Assembly (NCBI GenBank): GCA_029242545.1
Contig: JAQWTV010000060.1
Location: forward strand, 1 to 54,696
Direction of reading: 5' to 3'
From: Roseibacillus sp.
GTDB lineage: Bacteria; Verrucomicrobiota; Verrucomicrobiia; Verrucomicrobiales; Akkermansiaceae
Length of the DNA stretch: 54,696 nt
Shown here one piece after another: positions 41,180 to 51,100 of this stretch (positions are counted from its first letter, which is position 1; every line of letters begins with the position of its first letter). The notes beneath the pieces were generated by a model, which was not told where the DNA came from, did no database searches, and was given only the letters and a program-made list of their open reading frames with translations. The position numbers and the translations under genes are program-made.

Positions 41180-42583
41180 ATGAAGATGCTTCTTATCGCT
41201 CTCCTCCTTGGGGCTCCCATGCTTCTGGCTTCCAAGCCCAATATCATCCTGGTGATGGCAGACGACATGGGATGGGGACAGACGGGCTTCTACAACCACC
41301 CCGTGCTTAGAACTCCGCACCTTGATGCGATGGCGGCGGGTGGGCTGCGCTTTGACAGGTTTTATGCGGGGGGTCCAGTGTGCTCCCCGACGCGGGCAAC
41401 GGTGTTGACCGGGCGGACGCACAACAGGACCGGAGTGCAAAGCCATGGATTTGCCTTACGAAAGCAGGAGAAGACCCTGGCGGTAGCGCTCCAGGGAGCG
41501 GGTTATGCCACCGGACACTTCGGAAAGTGGCATCTCAACGGATTGCGCGGGCCGGGGGTTCCCATCCTGAAGGAAGATGCCCACGGCCCGGGGGGATTCG
41601 GATTTGACCAGTGGCTCTCGGTCACCAATTTCTTCGACAAGGACCCAGTGATGAGCCGAAAGGGGAGTTTCGAAGAATTCACGGGAGATTCCTCGGAAGT
41701 CATCGTGGCGGAAGCGCTCAAGTTCATCGAGGCGCAGGCCAAGGCGAAGAAGCCTTCCTTTTCGGTGATCTGGTATGGCACTCCGCATAGTCCGTGGATG
41801 GGTCTGGAACAGGATCTCAAGCTCTTCGCGAATCTCGATGAGAAGTCGCAGCATCACTACGCGGAACTGGTGGCCATGGATCGTAGTCTCGGAACCCTGC
41901 GAGCCGGGTTGCGTGAGATTGGAATTGCACGCGACACCCTGGTTTGGTTTTGCAGCGACAACGGCGGGCTTGCGGGATTCAAACCTGATACGGTGGGCGG
42001 CTTGCGGGGCTACAAGGGGTCGCTCTTCGAGGGTGGCCTGCGTGTGCCGGGAGTCATCGAGTGGCCCAATGGAATCGCCAAGCCACGGGTGACCTCTTTT
42101 CCGGCCGCCACCATGGACATTTTCCCCACGCTGGCGGAAGTAGCAGGGCTCCCTGCTGCTGCCATGCTCCAGCCGCAAGATGGGCAGAGTTTGCGCCCGC
42201 TCTTCGAGACGGAGCTGGGTCCGCGCCGCAAGCCGATCGGCTTCAGGAGTGCGGCTCGAGGCGCATTGGTCGACAACGAGTTCAAGCTCTACTCGAAGAA
42301 CGTCAAACTCGGAGAATTTGAGCTCTACCACCTGGGGGACGATCCGGCGGAGAAGGCAGATGTGAGCTCAAGGCATCCTGAGGTAGCCCGCCGCCTTCGC
42401 AAGGCCTTCCAAAAATGGGATAGGACTGTCGATGCAAGTGTGGAGGGAAAAGATTACCCTTCGGGAAAGGTTGATTCTCCCCAGCCACCCCGGATGTTCT
42501 GGACGGAGCTGGAGGCCTACCAGCCTTACTTCAAGGCGTGGCGCAAGCGTCCTGAATACAAGGGGCGGCTGAAAGGAAAGTAG
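41180..42583 (+). CDS. Sulfatase (canonical C-S-P-T-R)
   Basis: 467 residues with a signal peptide ([16 protein letters not shown]). Type I sulfatase motifs: [18 protein letters not shown] (metal Asp pair), [16 protein letters not shown] with Cys68 as the formylglycine precursor, [21 protein letters not shown] (metal Asp-Asn), and [19 protein letters not shown], which is typical of arylsulfatase A-like members. The C-terminus ends in a Lys-rich tail. It probably acts with the sulfatase just upstream on sulfated glycans; the two are not close duplicates because their active-site motifs and middle regions differ. It converges on the CotH gene, with hairpins in the 122-base gap. Confidence 0.95.
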   Translation: MKMLLIALLLGAPMLLASKPNIILVMADDMGWGQTGFYNHPVLRTPHLDAMAAGGLRFDRFYAGGPVCSPTRATVLTGRTHNRTGVQSHGFALRKQEKTLAVALQGAGYATGHFGKWHLNGLRGPGVPILKEDAHGPGGFGFDQWLSVTNFFDKDPVMSRKGSFEEFTGDSSEVIVAEALKFIEAQAKAKKPSFSVIWYGTPHSPWMGLEQDLKLFANLDEKSQHHYAELVAMDRSLGTLRAGLREIGIARDTLVWFCSDNGGLAGFKPDTVGGLRGYKGSLFEGGLRVPGVIEWPNGIAKPRVTSFPAATMDIFPTLAEVAGLPAAAMLQPQDGQSLRPLFETELGPRRKPIGFRSAARGALVDNEFKLYSKNVKLGEFELYHLGDDPAEKADVSSRHPEVARRLRKAFQKWDRTVDASVEGKDYPSGKVDSPQPPRMFWTELEAYQPYFKAWRKRPEYKGRLKGK

Positions 42584-42631
42584 GAGACGAATCGCGCTGC
42601 CATGGCAGCGCTGCTTGCCCAGTTCTCCACT

Positions 42632-42675
42632 TTTTTGGGGCCATAGGCCCAAAAATCTCAGGGGACCAGTCCCCT
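42632..42675. terminator. Pair of hairpins between convergent sulfatase and CotH genes
   Basis: Two inverted repeats lie in the gap. The first, 42632-42655, pairs gggcc with ggccc around ata, extended by T5/A5 arms with one bulged G. The second, 42660-42675, pairs AGGGGA with TCCCCT around ccag. Their place between two converging stops suggests a bidirectional terminator, but the T-runs flank the first stem as arms instead of following it, so the call is tentative. Confidence 0.45.
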
Positions 42676-42705
42676 CAGGTTCGGACCCTTTGGCGGGGGT
42701 TCTCT

Positions 42706-45700
42706 TTATTCCTCCACCGACACCCGATAGAATCGTCGATCCTTTCCGATGGCACGGGGGTCTAGTTGTAAAGTCACGGTTCCCACTGCGATGATCCCAG
42801 AGGAGGTCACCTCCCAGTTGATCAGGTCAGCGCTTGCCTCAATGGTATAACTTTTTCCCGGCACACTAGCCCACCTCACTGTGACAAACCCGGTTAGTGG
42901 GTCCTTGCTCAGCGTTGTTATCTGGAAAAGAGATGTTCCATCGAGAGGATCTGTCCCAGCGGCGACTTCTGAGCCATCGGGAGAGCCGTCTCCATCTGTG
43001 TCCGGACGGAGCGGATCTGTTCCTGCGAGTGCCTCCTCGGTATTACTCAGCCCGTCACCGTCACTATCAAGAAGCAATCCGGTGCCCGGGGTTCCTCCGG
43101 TCACCGCGCTGGCTCTCCAATTGCCAGGCACTGAATAATCAGGGAGAGGGTCGATAACAATTGCGAGGACGAGGCTGGAACCGTCTCTTCCTGCAGCCTC
43201 TGGCCATGGATCCCGGTCGTTATAGCGGAAATTCGCAATGGTGGTTCCCACTCCGTCGACCAGATGGAGCCGTTCCCCGGCGTTTTCGAGTCGAGTTGGG
43301 AGATATTCGCCCGCAATGCGATCGCTATGTGCCGTGCCGTAACGGGCTTCGAAGGCAGCCCTGTTGCGAACAACGAGTACGAATTCGCCCGGAGCCAATG
43401 AGGTTACATCTGAGAACGTGAAGTCGAAATCGATACCCTCTGTGAATTTCACCGCGGTAAGGTTGATAGTGTCTCCGCTCACGTTCTTCATCTCAATGAA
43501 TTCGAAGTCTGAGGCGTCGTTTGCAGCAGCAAGTTCTTCGGAGGTTTCCGGAGGAAGTGGTGCGTAGTGGACTTCAGTGACAACCAGATTGGAGGCATTG
43601 GCTATCGGTCCCACGAGGAAGTGGGAGGTGCTGGGTCCACTCCATGCCGTCAGTCCCCGCCCGTTACGGGCTCTTGCGGTGATGGTAGTGGTGCCGTTCA
43701 AGGTGATCGGGCTGCCAGCGTTGGCGAGGAGGGCATTGGCTGAGGCGTTGCCCCCGGGTGCGCGTGGATCCGTTCCATCGGTAGTGTAGTAGAATGCGCC
43801 TTCACCAACGAAGGAGAACTGGTCCCCCAGCTGGACGACTCCGGGTTGCTCTAGTCCTTGATCGGAGCTGAACAGGGGCTTGGCGGTGTATTGACGATCA
43901 ATCCAGCCTACTCGCGTTCTCAGCCATTGTTTCAGGATGCGGACCTCATTGCGGTGGCTCGCGTTGCCCCATTTATTGTAGTTCCTTTCTGCAGGGCTGC
44001 GTCCAAGGGAAGAGTCGTTGGCGCCAAGGGGGTCCCTTCCGTCAATTTGCCGGGCAAAATCGTTGATGACGCTCTCGATGTTCTCGGTAGAGAATACATT
44101 TTCCCGCAGGTCCTGCCACAGGTCCGTATGGGCCTGCCGGAAGTCAGGCTTGCTGAGCACCTGTCCCCACCAAATATAGCGACTGTCGTTCCAAGTTCTA
44201 CTTGAGTCCCCGGATCCGTCCCACTGGGAGGGGTTGTTGTCGCGGCTATCGGTAGAGCCCATGGTACGGTCAAAGTCCCAGATTGGACCTGCTCCGATCT
44301 TGCCATCGTTGGTGTCACTGCGGTCCTTGTAGTAATAACCGCTCAAGCGAAAACCATCGACGTTCATGGCCAGAGTATTGAGCCAGTGATGACGCAGCCA
44401 TGAGAATTGATCGATGTATTCAGTGAAGTGCTTGCCGGTGCTTGGGTTGATTCCGTTACTCGCACTGATGGCCGCATTGACTTCATTCATATGGGCGGTA
44501 AGCCACGACCTCTGTCGGCTGGATACCTCTCTTTCCTTGGGCTCGACCCAGCCCAGGGTTCCGAGTCCAGCCACGCTGAATCCACTGTCCCCGGGATCCA
44601 GGCGATCTTTCTTGAACATGTATCCACCAGAGACCGCCGGCTCCCTTGAGTCTCTGGGGTCGATCCTTGCCACGGGAACTCTGCTGTCGTCCCGCTTGAT
44701 TTTTTCGATCAGGGAATAAACGCCAAAATAGGACCCGGAGTAGGTGAGGGGGCCACCGCGGACGTTATGAACGACTTCAACGAACTTGGTGCGGGTAGCA
44801 TACTCCCCGGTCTGGCGACTCAATTCATAAATGAGATCATTACGCATGAGGGCTCGGTCAAATTGATACCGCCCACTCAGGACCCAGTCAGACTCACGAG
44901 GCAGGTCGAGGGGAGTAATTCCCTTGTCGAGTCCTTCTTCATCGCGTGCTTCTACTGTCATGGAATATTTCGGCCAGCCGAAGGAGGAGGATCCCCGTCG
45001 TTTGAGCCCCACTCGGGTATCAGTGTCGAACTCATCCGTAATCCTTGCCCGGCCCGTTTCAGGATCGGGCTCGATAATTGCCATAAAGCCATCGAGGTGG
45101 GTATTTCCGCCCGGATCACCCCTGTTCCAAGTTTCGATGATGAGGATCGGCAAGTTGGAATTGAATTGCTGAAGAACGGCCTCTCCGAGCTTCAGGAAGC
45201 TTCGCATTTTGACGGGGCCTTGCGCATTATTTTCCCCGAAGACCCGTGCTCTTATCTGAATCGAGTCATTGATTGGAATCGGATCGGTATAGCGAGGAGA
45301 ACTTGCGTTCGGTTCTGAACGGTCCGTGGTGTAACGGATGATCTCACTCGGAAAACTACTGGAGAGAGAAACTTCGAAGTTCTCAATAAAAGTCTGACTT
45401 CGGTGAGAAAATGCCACCTCGCTGGTTGGGAGTTGCTCCTGGCTGCCGTTGCGTTGTCCCGGAGTGGGATTCGTGAAATAGGCGGATTCACCCAGTTCGA
45501 TTGACAGGGTGCGGATCACGCTGAGCTGGGGCCTGAGCAGAAGATCGTCATCATCTAAAGAGGAATTCATGAGATGCAGGGACAGAACATTCTCTCCCGT
45601 CCTGAGTCGGCTTAGGTGGCTATTGAGTTGGACGGTCTGGAAGTCCAAGGCCGCAGAGTCCGCGCGGTCGCTCAAGGCGCTGGAATTAAAAACGGGTGCT

Positions 45701-46512
45701 CCGGGAGCATTCAGGGAGGTGACCCGGACACCATTGAGGTAGGCGACAAGGCCGTCGTCGTATTGAAGATCGAGGGTAAGGCTGAGAATATCGTCCGTGC
45801 GCGTGAGGTCGAAGGGCACCCTGATATAGACCGAGGAATTGCGATTAAAGGCAACCTGCTCAAGGTCGCTTTCGATGAGCTCCCGATAGCCTGTGCCTCG
45901 TTCGTACCCGGCTCCGAGGAACCCGGCACTCCACAGATTGTCGCCGAAGTTGGCCTGGGTCCAGCTGAGGGCCAGGCTGTTGTCAGTAGGCACGTAGGTC
46001 CTGCAGGCCGAATCCACCCCGATAAGGATCTCCTCGCCAGTGACCGGCGTCTGCTCAATCCCAAAGGAAGCATCGTCGAATTGGGCAGGGTAGGTAGGAG
46101 TAAAGTCGTCGAGGATCGCAACTCCATCGGGGGATACGAGAGCGAGATACTCACCACTATTGTCTAGGCCGAAATTGGTATGAAGTTGCTGTCCGGTAAT
46201 TGCGCGGTCCTTTCCAGAGGCGAAGATTACCAGGAACCCTCTCGGCTGGAGAATCGTGTTATCGGGGATACGCCACTTTGTCGGGTTGTCCGGATTATCG
46301 GTGAGAAAATGCCCTCCAAGATCGTAAGGATCGGGATCGGGATTGTAGAGTTCGAGCCAGTCCTCCCATTCGCCGTCCTCATCTCTCAGAACCGATTCGT
46401 TATCGGCGAGAATTTCAGAGATGATAGGAGCTGCTGAAGAGGAAAGAACTCCTGCGATGGCGAGGAAGAGCGAGAGGGTTCCCGCTGCCAAGTGGGTTTT
46501 AGAGGGTTCCAT
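42706..46512 (-). CDS. Secreted CotH-kinase-family protein with lamin-tail, chitobiase-like and thrombospondin type 3 modules
   Basis: 1268 residues from the ATG at 46512, which precedes a signal peptide ([18 protein letters not shown]). Order: lamin-tail domain at about 25-140 ([37 protein letters not shown]); jelly-roll module at about 170-330; chitobiase C-terminal-type module near 385-440 ([13 protein letters not shown]); CotH kinase domain at about 460-860 with [32 protein letters not shown] and the metal/ATP motif [14 protein letters not shown]; a second chitobiase-type module ([14 protein letters not shown]); a second lamin-tail domain; thrombospondin type 3 calcium repeats near 1145-1185 ([19 protein letters not shown]); and the C-terminal beta-domain ending FYRVSVEE. 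CotH-family proteins include spore-coat kinases; why a kinase fold is exported here is unknown. It converges on the sulfatase gene and diverges from the PQQ gene. Confidence 0.92.
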   Translation of the reverse strand: MEPSKTHLAAGTLSLFLAIAGVLSSSAAPIISEILADNESVLRDEDGEWEDWLELYNPDPDPYDLGGHFLTDNPDNPTKWRIPDNTILQPRGFLVIFASGKDRAITGQQLHTNFGLDNSGEYLALVSPDGVAILDDFTPTYPAQFDDASFGIEQTPVTGEEILIGVDSACRTYVPTDNSLALSWTQANFGDNLWSAGFLGAGYERGTGYRELIESDLEQVAFNRNSSVYIRVPFDLTRTDDILSLTLDLQYDDGLVAYLNGVRVTSLNAPGAPVFNSSALSDRADSAALDFQTVQLNSHLSRLRTGENVLSLHLMNSSLDDDDLLLRPQLSVIRTLSIELGESAYFTNPTPGQRNGSQEQLPTSEVAFSHRSQTFIENFEVSLSSSFPSEIIRYTTDRSEPNASSPRYTDPIPINDSIQIRARVFGENNAQGPVKMRSFLKLGEAVLQQFNSNLPILIIETWNRGDPGGNTHLDGFMAIIEPDPETGRARITDEFDTDTRVGLKRRGSSSFGWPKYSMTVEARDEEGLDKGITPLDLPRESDWVLSGRYQFDRALMRNDLIYELSRQTGEYATRTKFVEVVHNVRGGPLTYSGSYFGVYSLIEKIKRDDSRVPVARIDPRDSREPAVSGGYMFKKDRLDPGDSGFSVAGLGTLGWVEPKEREVSSRQRSWLTAHMNEVNAAISASNGINPSTGKHFTEYIDQFSWLRHHWLNTLAMNVDGFRLSGYYYKDRSDTNDGKIGAGPIWDFDRTMGSTDSRDNNPSQWDGSGDSSRTWNDSRYIWWGQVLSKPDFRQAHTDLWQDLRENVFSTENIESVINDFARQIDGRDPLGANDSSLGRSPAERNYNKWGNASHRNEVRILKQWLRTRVGWIDRQYTAKPLFSSDQGLEQPGVVQLGDQFSFVGEGAFYYTTDGTDPRAPGGNASANALLANAGSPITLNGTTTITARARNGRGLTAWSGPSTSHFLVGPIANASNLVVTEVHYAPLPPETSEELAAANDASDFEFIEMKNVSGDTINLTAVKFTEGIDFDFTFSDVTSLAPGEFVLVVRNRAAFEARYGTAHSDRIAGEYLPTRLENAGERLHLVDGVGTTIANFRYNDRDPWPEAAGRDGSSLVLAIVIDPLPDYSVPGNWRASAVTGGTPGTGLLLDSDGDGLSNTEEALAGTDPLRPDTDGDGSPDGSEVAAGTDPLDGTSLFQITTLSKDPLTGFVTVRWASVPGKSYTIEASADLINWEVTSSGIIAVGTVTLQLDPRAIGKDRRFYRVSVEE

Positions 46513-46697
46513 GGATATGGGAATAAGGTGCGGGGAATCAGCTGGCAAGCCTACGAATCGAGAGGGCGATCGATTACCCTATGAGAGTTAACTCATTTCG
46601 ATCAGCAATAACTGGTATAAGGCCTTGCCACGGTGAGAATTGGTAGTGGGGATTGACCGGGGGTGACGATTACGACAGCGTTTGCAAGGTTGATTTT

Positions 46698-48008
46698 ATG
46701 GGTGGTTCATCGTTCAGATTTCGAAAAGGTATCCTGATGCTATTCAGCACCGTGGTGTTGTTGATCGAAGGTGTCGGTGCCGGAGAGGATGACTGGCCGA
46801 GATTTCGCGGCCCGGGAGGGGATGGGACGGCTTCCGGTTTTGATTTCCCGGGTGGAGTGGACCAGACTGCGAGGGCATGGTCGGTTGCCCTGCCGGGACC
46901 AGGAACCAGTTCTCCGGTAGTGTGGGGCCAACGGATATTTGTGACCTCGGAAGACCGACTTGGCGGCGTCGTTCATCTCCAATGTCTTCGTGTAGACGAT
47001 GGGAGTGCGTTGTGGAAGAGGACGGTTGAGGTTGGGGCCTACCGGACTCACAAGATGAACAATACTGCGGCAGCGACCCCGGCTGTCGATCAAGATATGG
47101 TGGTCTTCAGTTGGTATCAATCCAGTCGCAAGGTGGCGGTTCTCTCGGCATATTCTCATAAGGGAAAGCATCTCTGGGATTATGACATTGGATCATTCAA
47201 GGGAGCCCACGGACTCAACCTGATGCCTGTCATACATGATGGATCGGTCATCTTCGCGCATCTCCATCAACAGGGTGGATATGTGGCATCGATTAACGGT
47301 GCGACCGGCCGACCTGATTGGAAAACGCCGTATCCACGCCCCAGTCCAAAGACAACCTATATGACTCCGCTGATTCGCAGGCAGGATGAAGATCCTTCGC
47401 GCTACGAGGTCGTAGTTAGCAGCACTAGCACAGGGGTGTGTGGTCTGGATCTCGTAAATGGGAAAGAAGTGTGGTCGCTCCCCGGCGTTTTCAAGGAGCG
47501 TTGTATCGTTTCTCCGGTCAACATCTTGGCAGGGAGCGGGGCCCCGGGCTCCATAATCACAGCGGGATGCAAAAAAGAGGGGGGCAATAACGTCTTTGTC
47601 GCACTTCGTCCCCCAGAGAGCGGAGAAGGCCGCGCGAAGTTGCTTTGGCAGCTAGAGCAGGACGCGCCCTACGTGCCTACCCCGGTTTCGAACGGAAAGA
47701 CTCTCTTCGTTCTATCGGATCGGGGGGTGATTCAGGCGGTTGACCCGCAAACAGGGGAGGCGCAGTGGGCCAAAAAGCTCCAAGGGAATTTTTATGCCTC
47801 GCCCCTGCTCGCCGGGTCGACGTTGTTGTGCCTTTCACGGGACGGGGAGATTTATTCCATAGATGTGAAAGGGGGGCCTAAAGTGTTACGAGTCTATGAT
47901 CTAGAGCCCGGGGATGAGGTGACATGGGTGGATTCCAGTCCTGCTCTGGGCCGCAACAGCCTTTTTGTGCGAGTTGGGGCCCGCCTCGATTGCTACCGCA
48001 GTAAATAG
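46698..48008 (+). CDS. PQQ-like beta-propeller exported protein
   Basis: 436 residues from the ATG at 46698, with AAGG eight bases upstream; an in-frame TTG at 46653 is unlikely. A signal-like hydrophobic stretch (GILMLFSTVVLLIEGVGAG) is followed by DDWPRFRGPGGDGTASG, the usual opening of PVC outer-membrane PQQ-propeller proteins. Propeller blades include GSALWKRTVEVG, GKHLWDYDIG, GKEVWSLPG, LLWQLEQDAPYVP and GEAQWAKKLQGNFYASP. The fold is that of BamB and PQQ dehydrogenases, but no clear PQQ or heme ligands are seen, so an enzymatic role cannot be claimed. It is probably extracytoplasmic. It diverges from the CotH gene over 185 bases and precedes the giant calcium-repeat gene by 179 bases. 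Confidence 0.9.
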   Translation: MGGSSFRFRKGILMLFSTVVLLIEGVGAGEDDWPRFRGPGGDGTASGFDFPGGVDQTARAWSVALPGPGTSSPVVWGQRIFVTSEDRLGGVVHLQCLRVDDGSALWKRTVEVGAYRTHKMNNTAAATPAVDQDMVVFSWYQSSRKVAVLSAYSHKGKHLWDYDIGSFKGAHGLNLMPVIHDGSVIFAHLHQQGGYVASINGATGRPDWKTPYPRPSPKTTYMTPLIRRQDEDPSRYEVVVSSTSTGVCGLDLVNGKEVWSLPGVFKERCIVSPVNILAGSGAPGSIITAGCKKEGGNNVFVALRPPESGEGRAKLLWQLEQDAPYVPTPVSNGKTLFVLSDRGVIQAVDPQTGEAQWAKKLQGNFYASPLLAGSTLLCLSRDGEIYSIDVKGGPKVLRVYDLEPGDEVTWVDSSPALGRNSLFVRVGARLDCYRSK

Positions 48009-48187
48009 GCATGTCGTGGGAATGACTCGGTGAGGCATGCGGCCCAAGAGTCCCAAGTAAGCGCCTTTCAACGGGGAAACTGCAGTAAATTAGGTCTATC
48101 TGCCCATCTTTGTGGACCTTTTGTGGAAATCACAGCTTGTGGGGGTAAAGAGGCCCGCCTAGAAACGGTGTTAGCTTTAAAAATCCA

Positions 48188-51100
48188 ATGAATCATCTCA
48201 CCATCCTTATTTTGGGCGTAATGGCCATTACCCTTGGAATGGCCCCGCAGGCGGAGGCCGTTCTTGCGCGTTTTATTAATATTAAAAAAGGTCCGGGGGA
48301 CACCCGTTTTCACCTGGGAGAACTCGAAGCGTTTGAGGCGGGAGTGGTTCCTGACGAGGCCGGGGCACTCGGACGGGGTGGTGCGACCAGCACGAACGAT
48401 ATTGCCGGAGTCACGACATTTAATCTTACGGATGGTCCCGAGATTGGAACGACCCAGAGCCTTGAACATGGTCCCGTCGGAGGCCCTATTGATAATGACC
48501 AGGAAGCTGGGGGAGGAGTGTGGTCTGCAAGAAGTGGTCTCGCCAACAGTGCTCAATACACCATCGATCTCGGTGCGGAGTATGAAGTGACCACGCTGGT
48601 GGCTTTTGCTCGCAACGATACCTGCTGCGATGACCGTTGGTATCCTCTTGAGGTTCGTTTGTACGCGGATGATGGAACGGGGCAACCCGGGGAGATGACG
48701 GCTGAGGATACGACCACCGGAGGCCCTGATAACGACAACAGTAAAAAGGTATGGTTTTTCGAGGTTGGAGCGGATGAGGACCAAGACGGGCTCCCGGACA
48801 CTTTTGAACAGAGTATTATCGATGCCGATCCGAATGATGAAGTGTCTGGTCTGGAAGACGTTTCAGATCTGACTGACTTTGACAACGATGGGGTGAGCGA
48901 TGCGGCAGAGCACGCTGCGCAGACTGACCCTCTTGATTCGGATTCGGATGATGATGGTTCCTCAGACGGGGAGGAAGTTGCTGCGGGTACGGACCCTCTT
49001 GACGAGGATAGTGATAATGATGGGTTGCTTGACGGGGTGGAAAGCGGGACGGGCACCTTCGTGAATGCCAGTGATACAGGAACGGACCCCCTTGACTCTG
49101 ACAGCGATGACGACCTGAGCTTCGATGGTCAGGAGGTCGATGGAGGATTCGATCCCAATGACCCTGCGTCCAAGCCGGAAATTAATCTCACCAACCACAC
49201 CCCGGAGAGAGTTCTCTACCGCCGCACGGACAACCTTCCCGGGGCAGACTTCACCGGGGCTCTTCCTGAGAACGTCGATCAACTTGCTCCGTTCGGTGAA
49301 CTGGACGACCCGAACTCTCTTCTTCTAGAGGGAATTGATGTCGACCGGGAACCTGGTGGACTCGGCACTGACCTGCTGGGCGACAACCACGACCTCGCCT
49401 ACGTGTTCCAGTTCTACGACGAGGATGGTGTTTTCTCCTTCACGGAGAACTACGATGATCGAGTCAAGGTTGTGGCAACTCCGATCGCCGGGGCAACCAA
49501 CCTGAACGCCCGGGGCGACAATCAGCAGCATACCGATGTATCCTGGAACGTGCGAACTTATGCCAACTTCGACTTTGGCGGAGGAGGATGGTTTAACGTG
49601 GACATCTGGTTGACCGAGGACGGTGGGGGCGCTCAGTCCGCGGCTGATATCGGATTCGGCTACTACAACGACTTCTCCACCAACACCGCAGACTTCGGCG
49701 GGGTCGGCTACGCCAGTGTCTTTGGAATCAGCAGTGGTGTTCCCGCGGAATTTGATGCTGATGGGGCAGGGTTAAGCTGGGGGGTCTATCTCGACAGCTT
49801 TGATCCGTCCATTGACGCCGATGGCGACAGCCTTCCCGATGGATACGAAGAGCGGTTCTTTCCCGGGGACCTGACCCAGCTTGGTCCAGGCGACTTCGAT
49901 GAAGATGGCGTAAGTGATCCTGAGGAATACGTTGATGGAACGGATCCTACTGTCGCGGATGCTGATGAAGATGGATCCAACGATGGCGAGGAGAAGGCAG
50001 CCGGAACGGATCCGGCGAATCCGGACAGTGATGAAGACGGGTTGCTCGATGGTGTGGAGACCGGCACCGGAACCTTTATCAGCGCGAGTGACACTGGCAG
50101 CGATCCGCTCAATGCCGATACCGACGATGATGGCGCCAGCGATGGCTTCGAGGTGAGTGAGAACTTTGACCCCAATGATCCGAACAGCAACCCGGATATA
50201 CCGGTCGTCCAGCCTTCCTTCGTGCCCATTGATGAGCTGGCTCCCGGCGCTTACGGTCCTGATCTCACTCAGAACGGGGTCAACTATCAGGAGAACCATT
50301 ACGCTGGCGGGGTGATCATCAACAACGCCGCTCAGGGAAACTACGATGTGCATGTTTCTGGCGACCCGGCTCCGCTGCGATCCTTCGACGCCATTGAGCC
50401 CCTCGCCAGTCATGGAAACGGAGGGAATGCGATATCGGTGCAGAACCGGCCGTGGGGAGACGGGGGTGGAGAGAACTTCACGGTGCGCTACAACGGTTAT
50501 CTCGACATGTCGGCTTTCTCTCCGGGAACCTACAACATCCACCTTGGGGCAGATGATACCAACTTCTTCATCATGGACACCGTGGACGGGCAGGTGACTG
50601 CGCAGCACAATTGCTGCCCGCAGAACCAGACGACCCCTTTTACCATTACCTCCCCGGGGCTCTTCCCGTTCGACAACGTCTTCGGTGAGCAAGGCGGAGG
50701 AGATTGGGTCGATATCGGGATCAGCGGCCCCGGAATTGTTGGGATCGTGGCAATTGGCGACACCAATGCCGGCAGCCCGCCAGTCTACCCCATCGGGGTC
50801 AAGTCAGAGGACACTGACGGGGATGACCTCCCCGACGCGTGGGAGATCTCATGGGACGACATTAACGACCTCACCCAGCTCTCCGGGACTGGTGACTTTG
50901 ACAACGATGGTAGTAGCGATCTGGAGGAGCTCAATGCCCGCACCAATCCCACCAATGACGACACCGATGGAGATGGCATTTCAGATGGTGCTGAGACCGG
51001 GACCGGGACCTTTGTAGACGCCTCCGATACCGGGACTGACCCCCTTGATTCCGATACTGACGGTGATGGACTGAGCGATGGCGTGGAAAGTAACAGCGGG

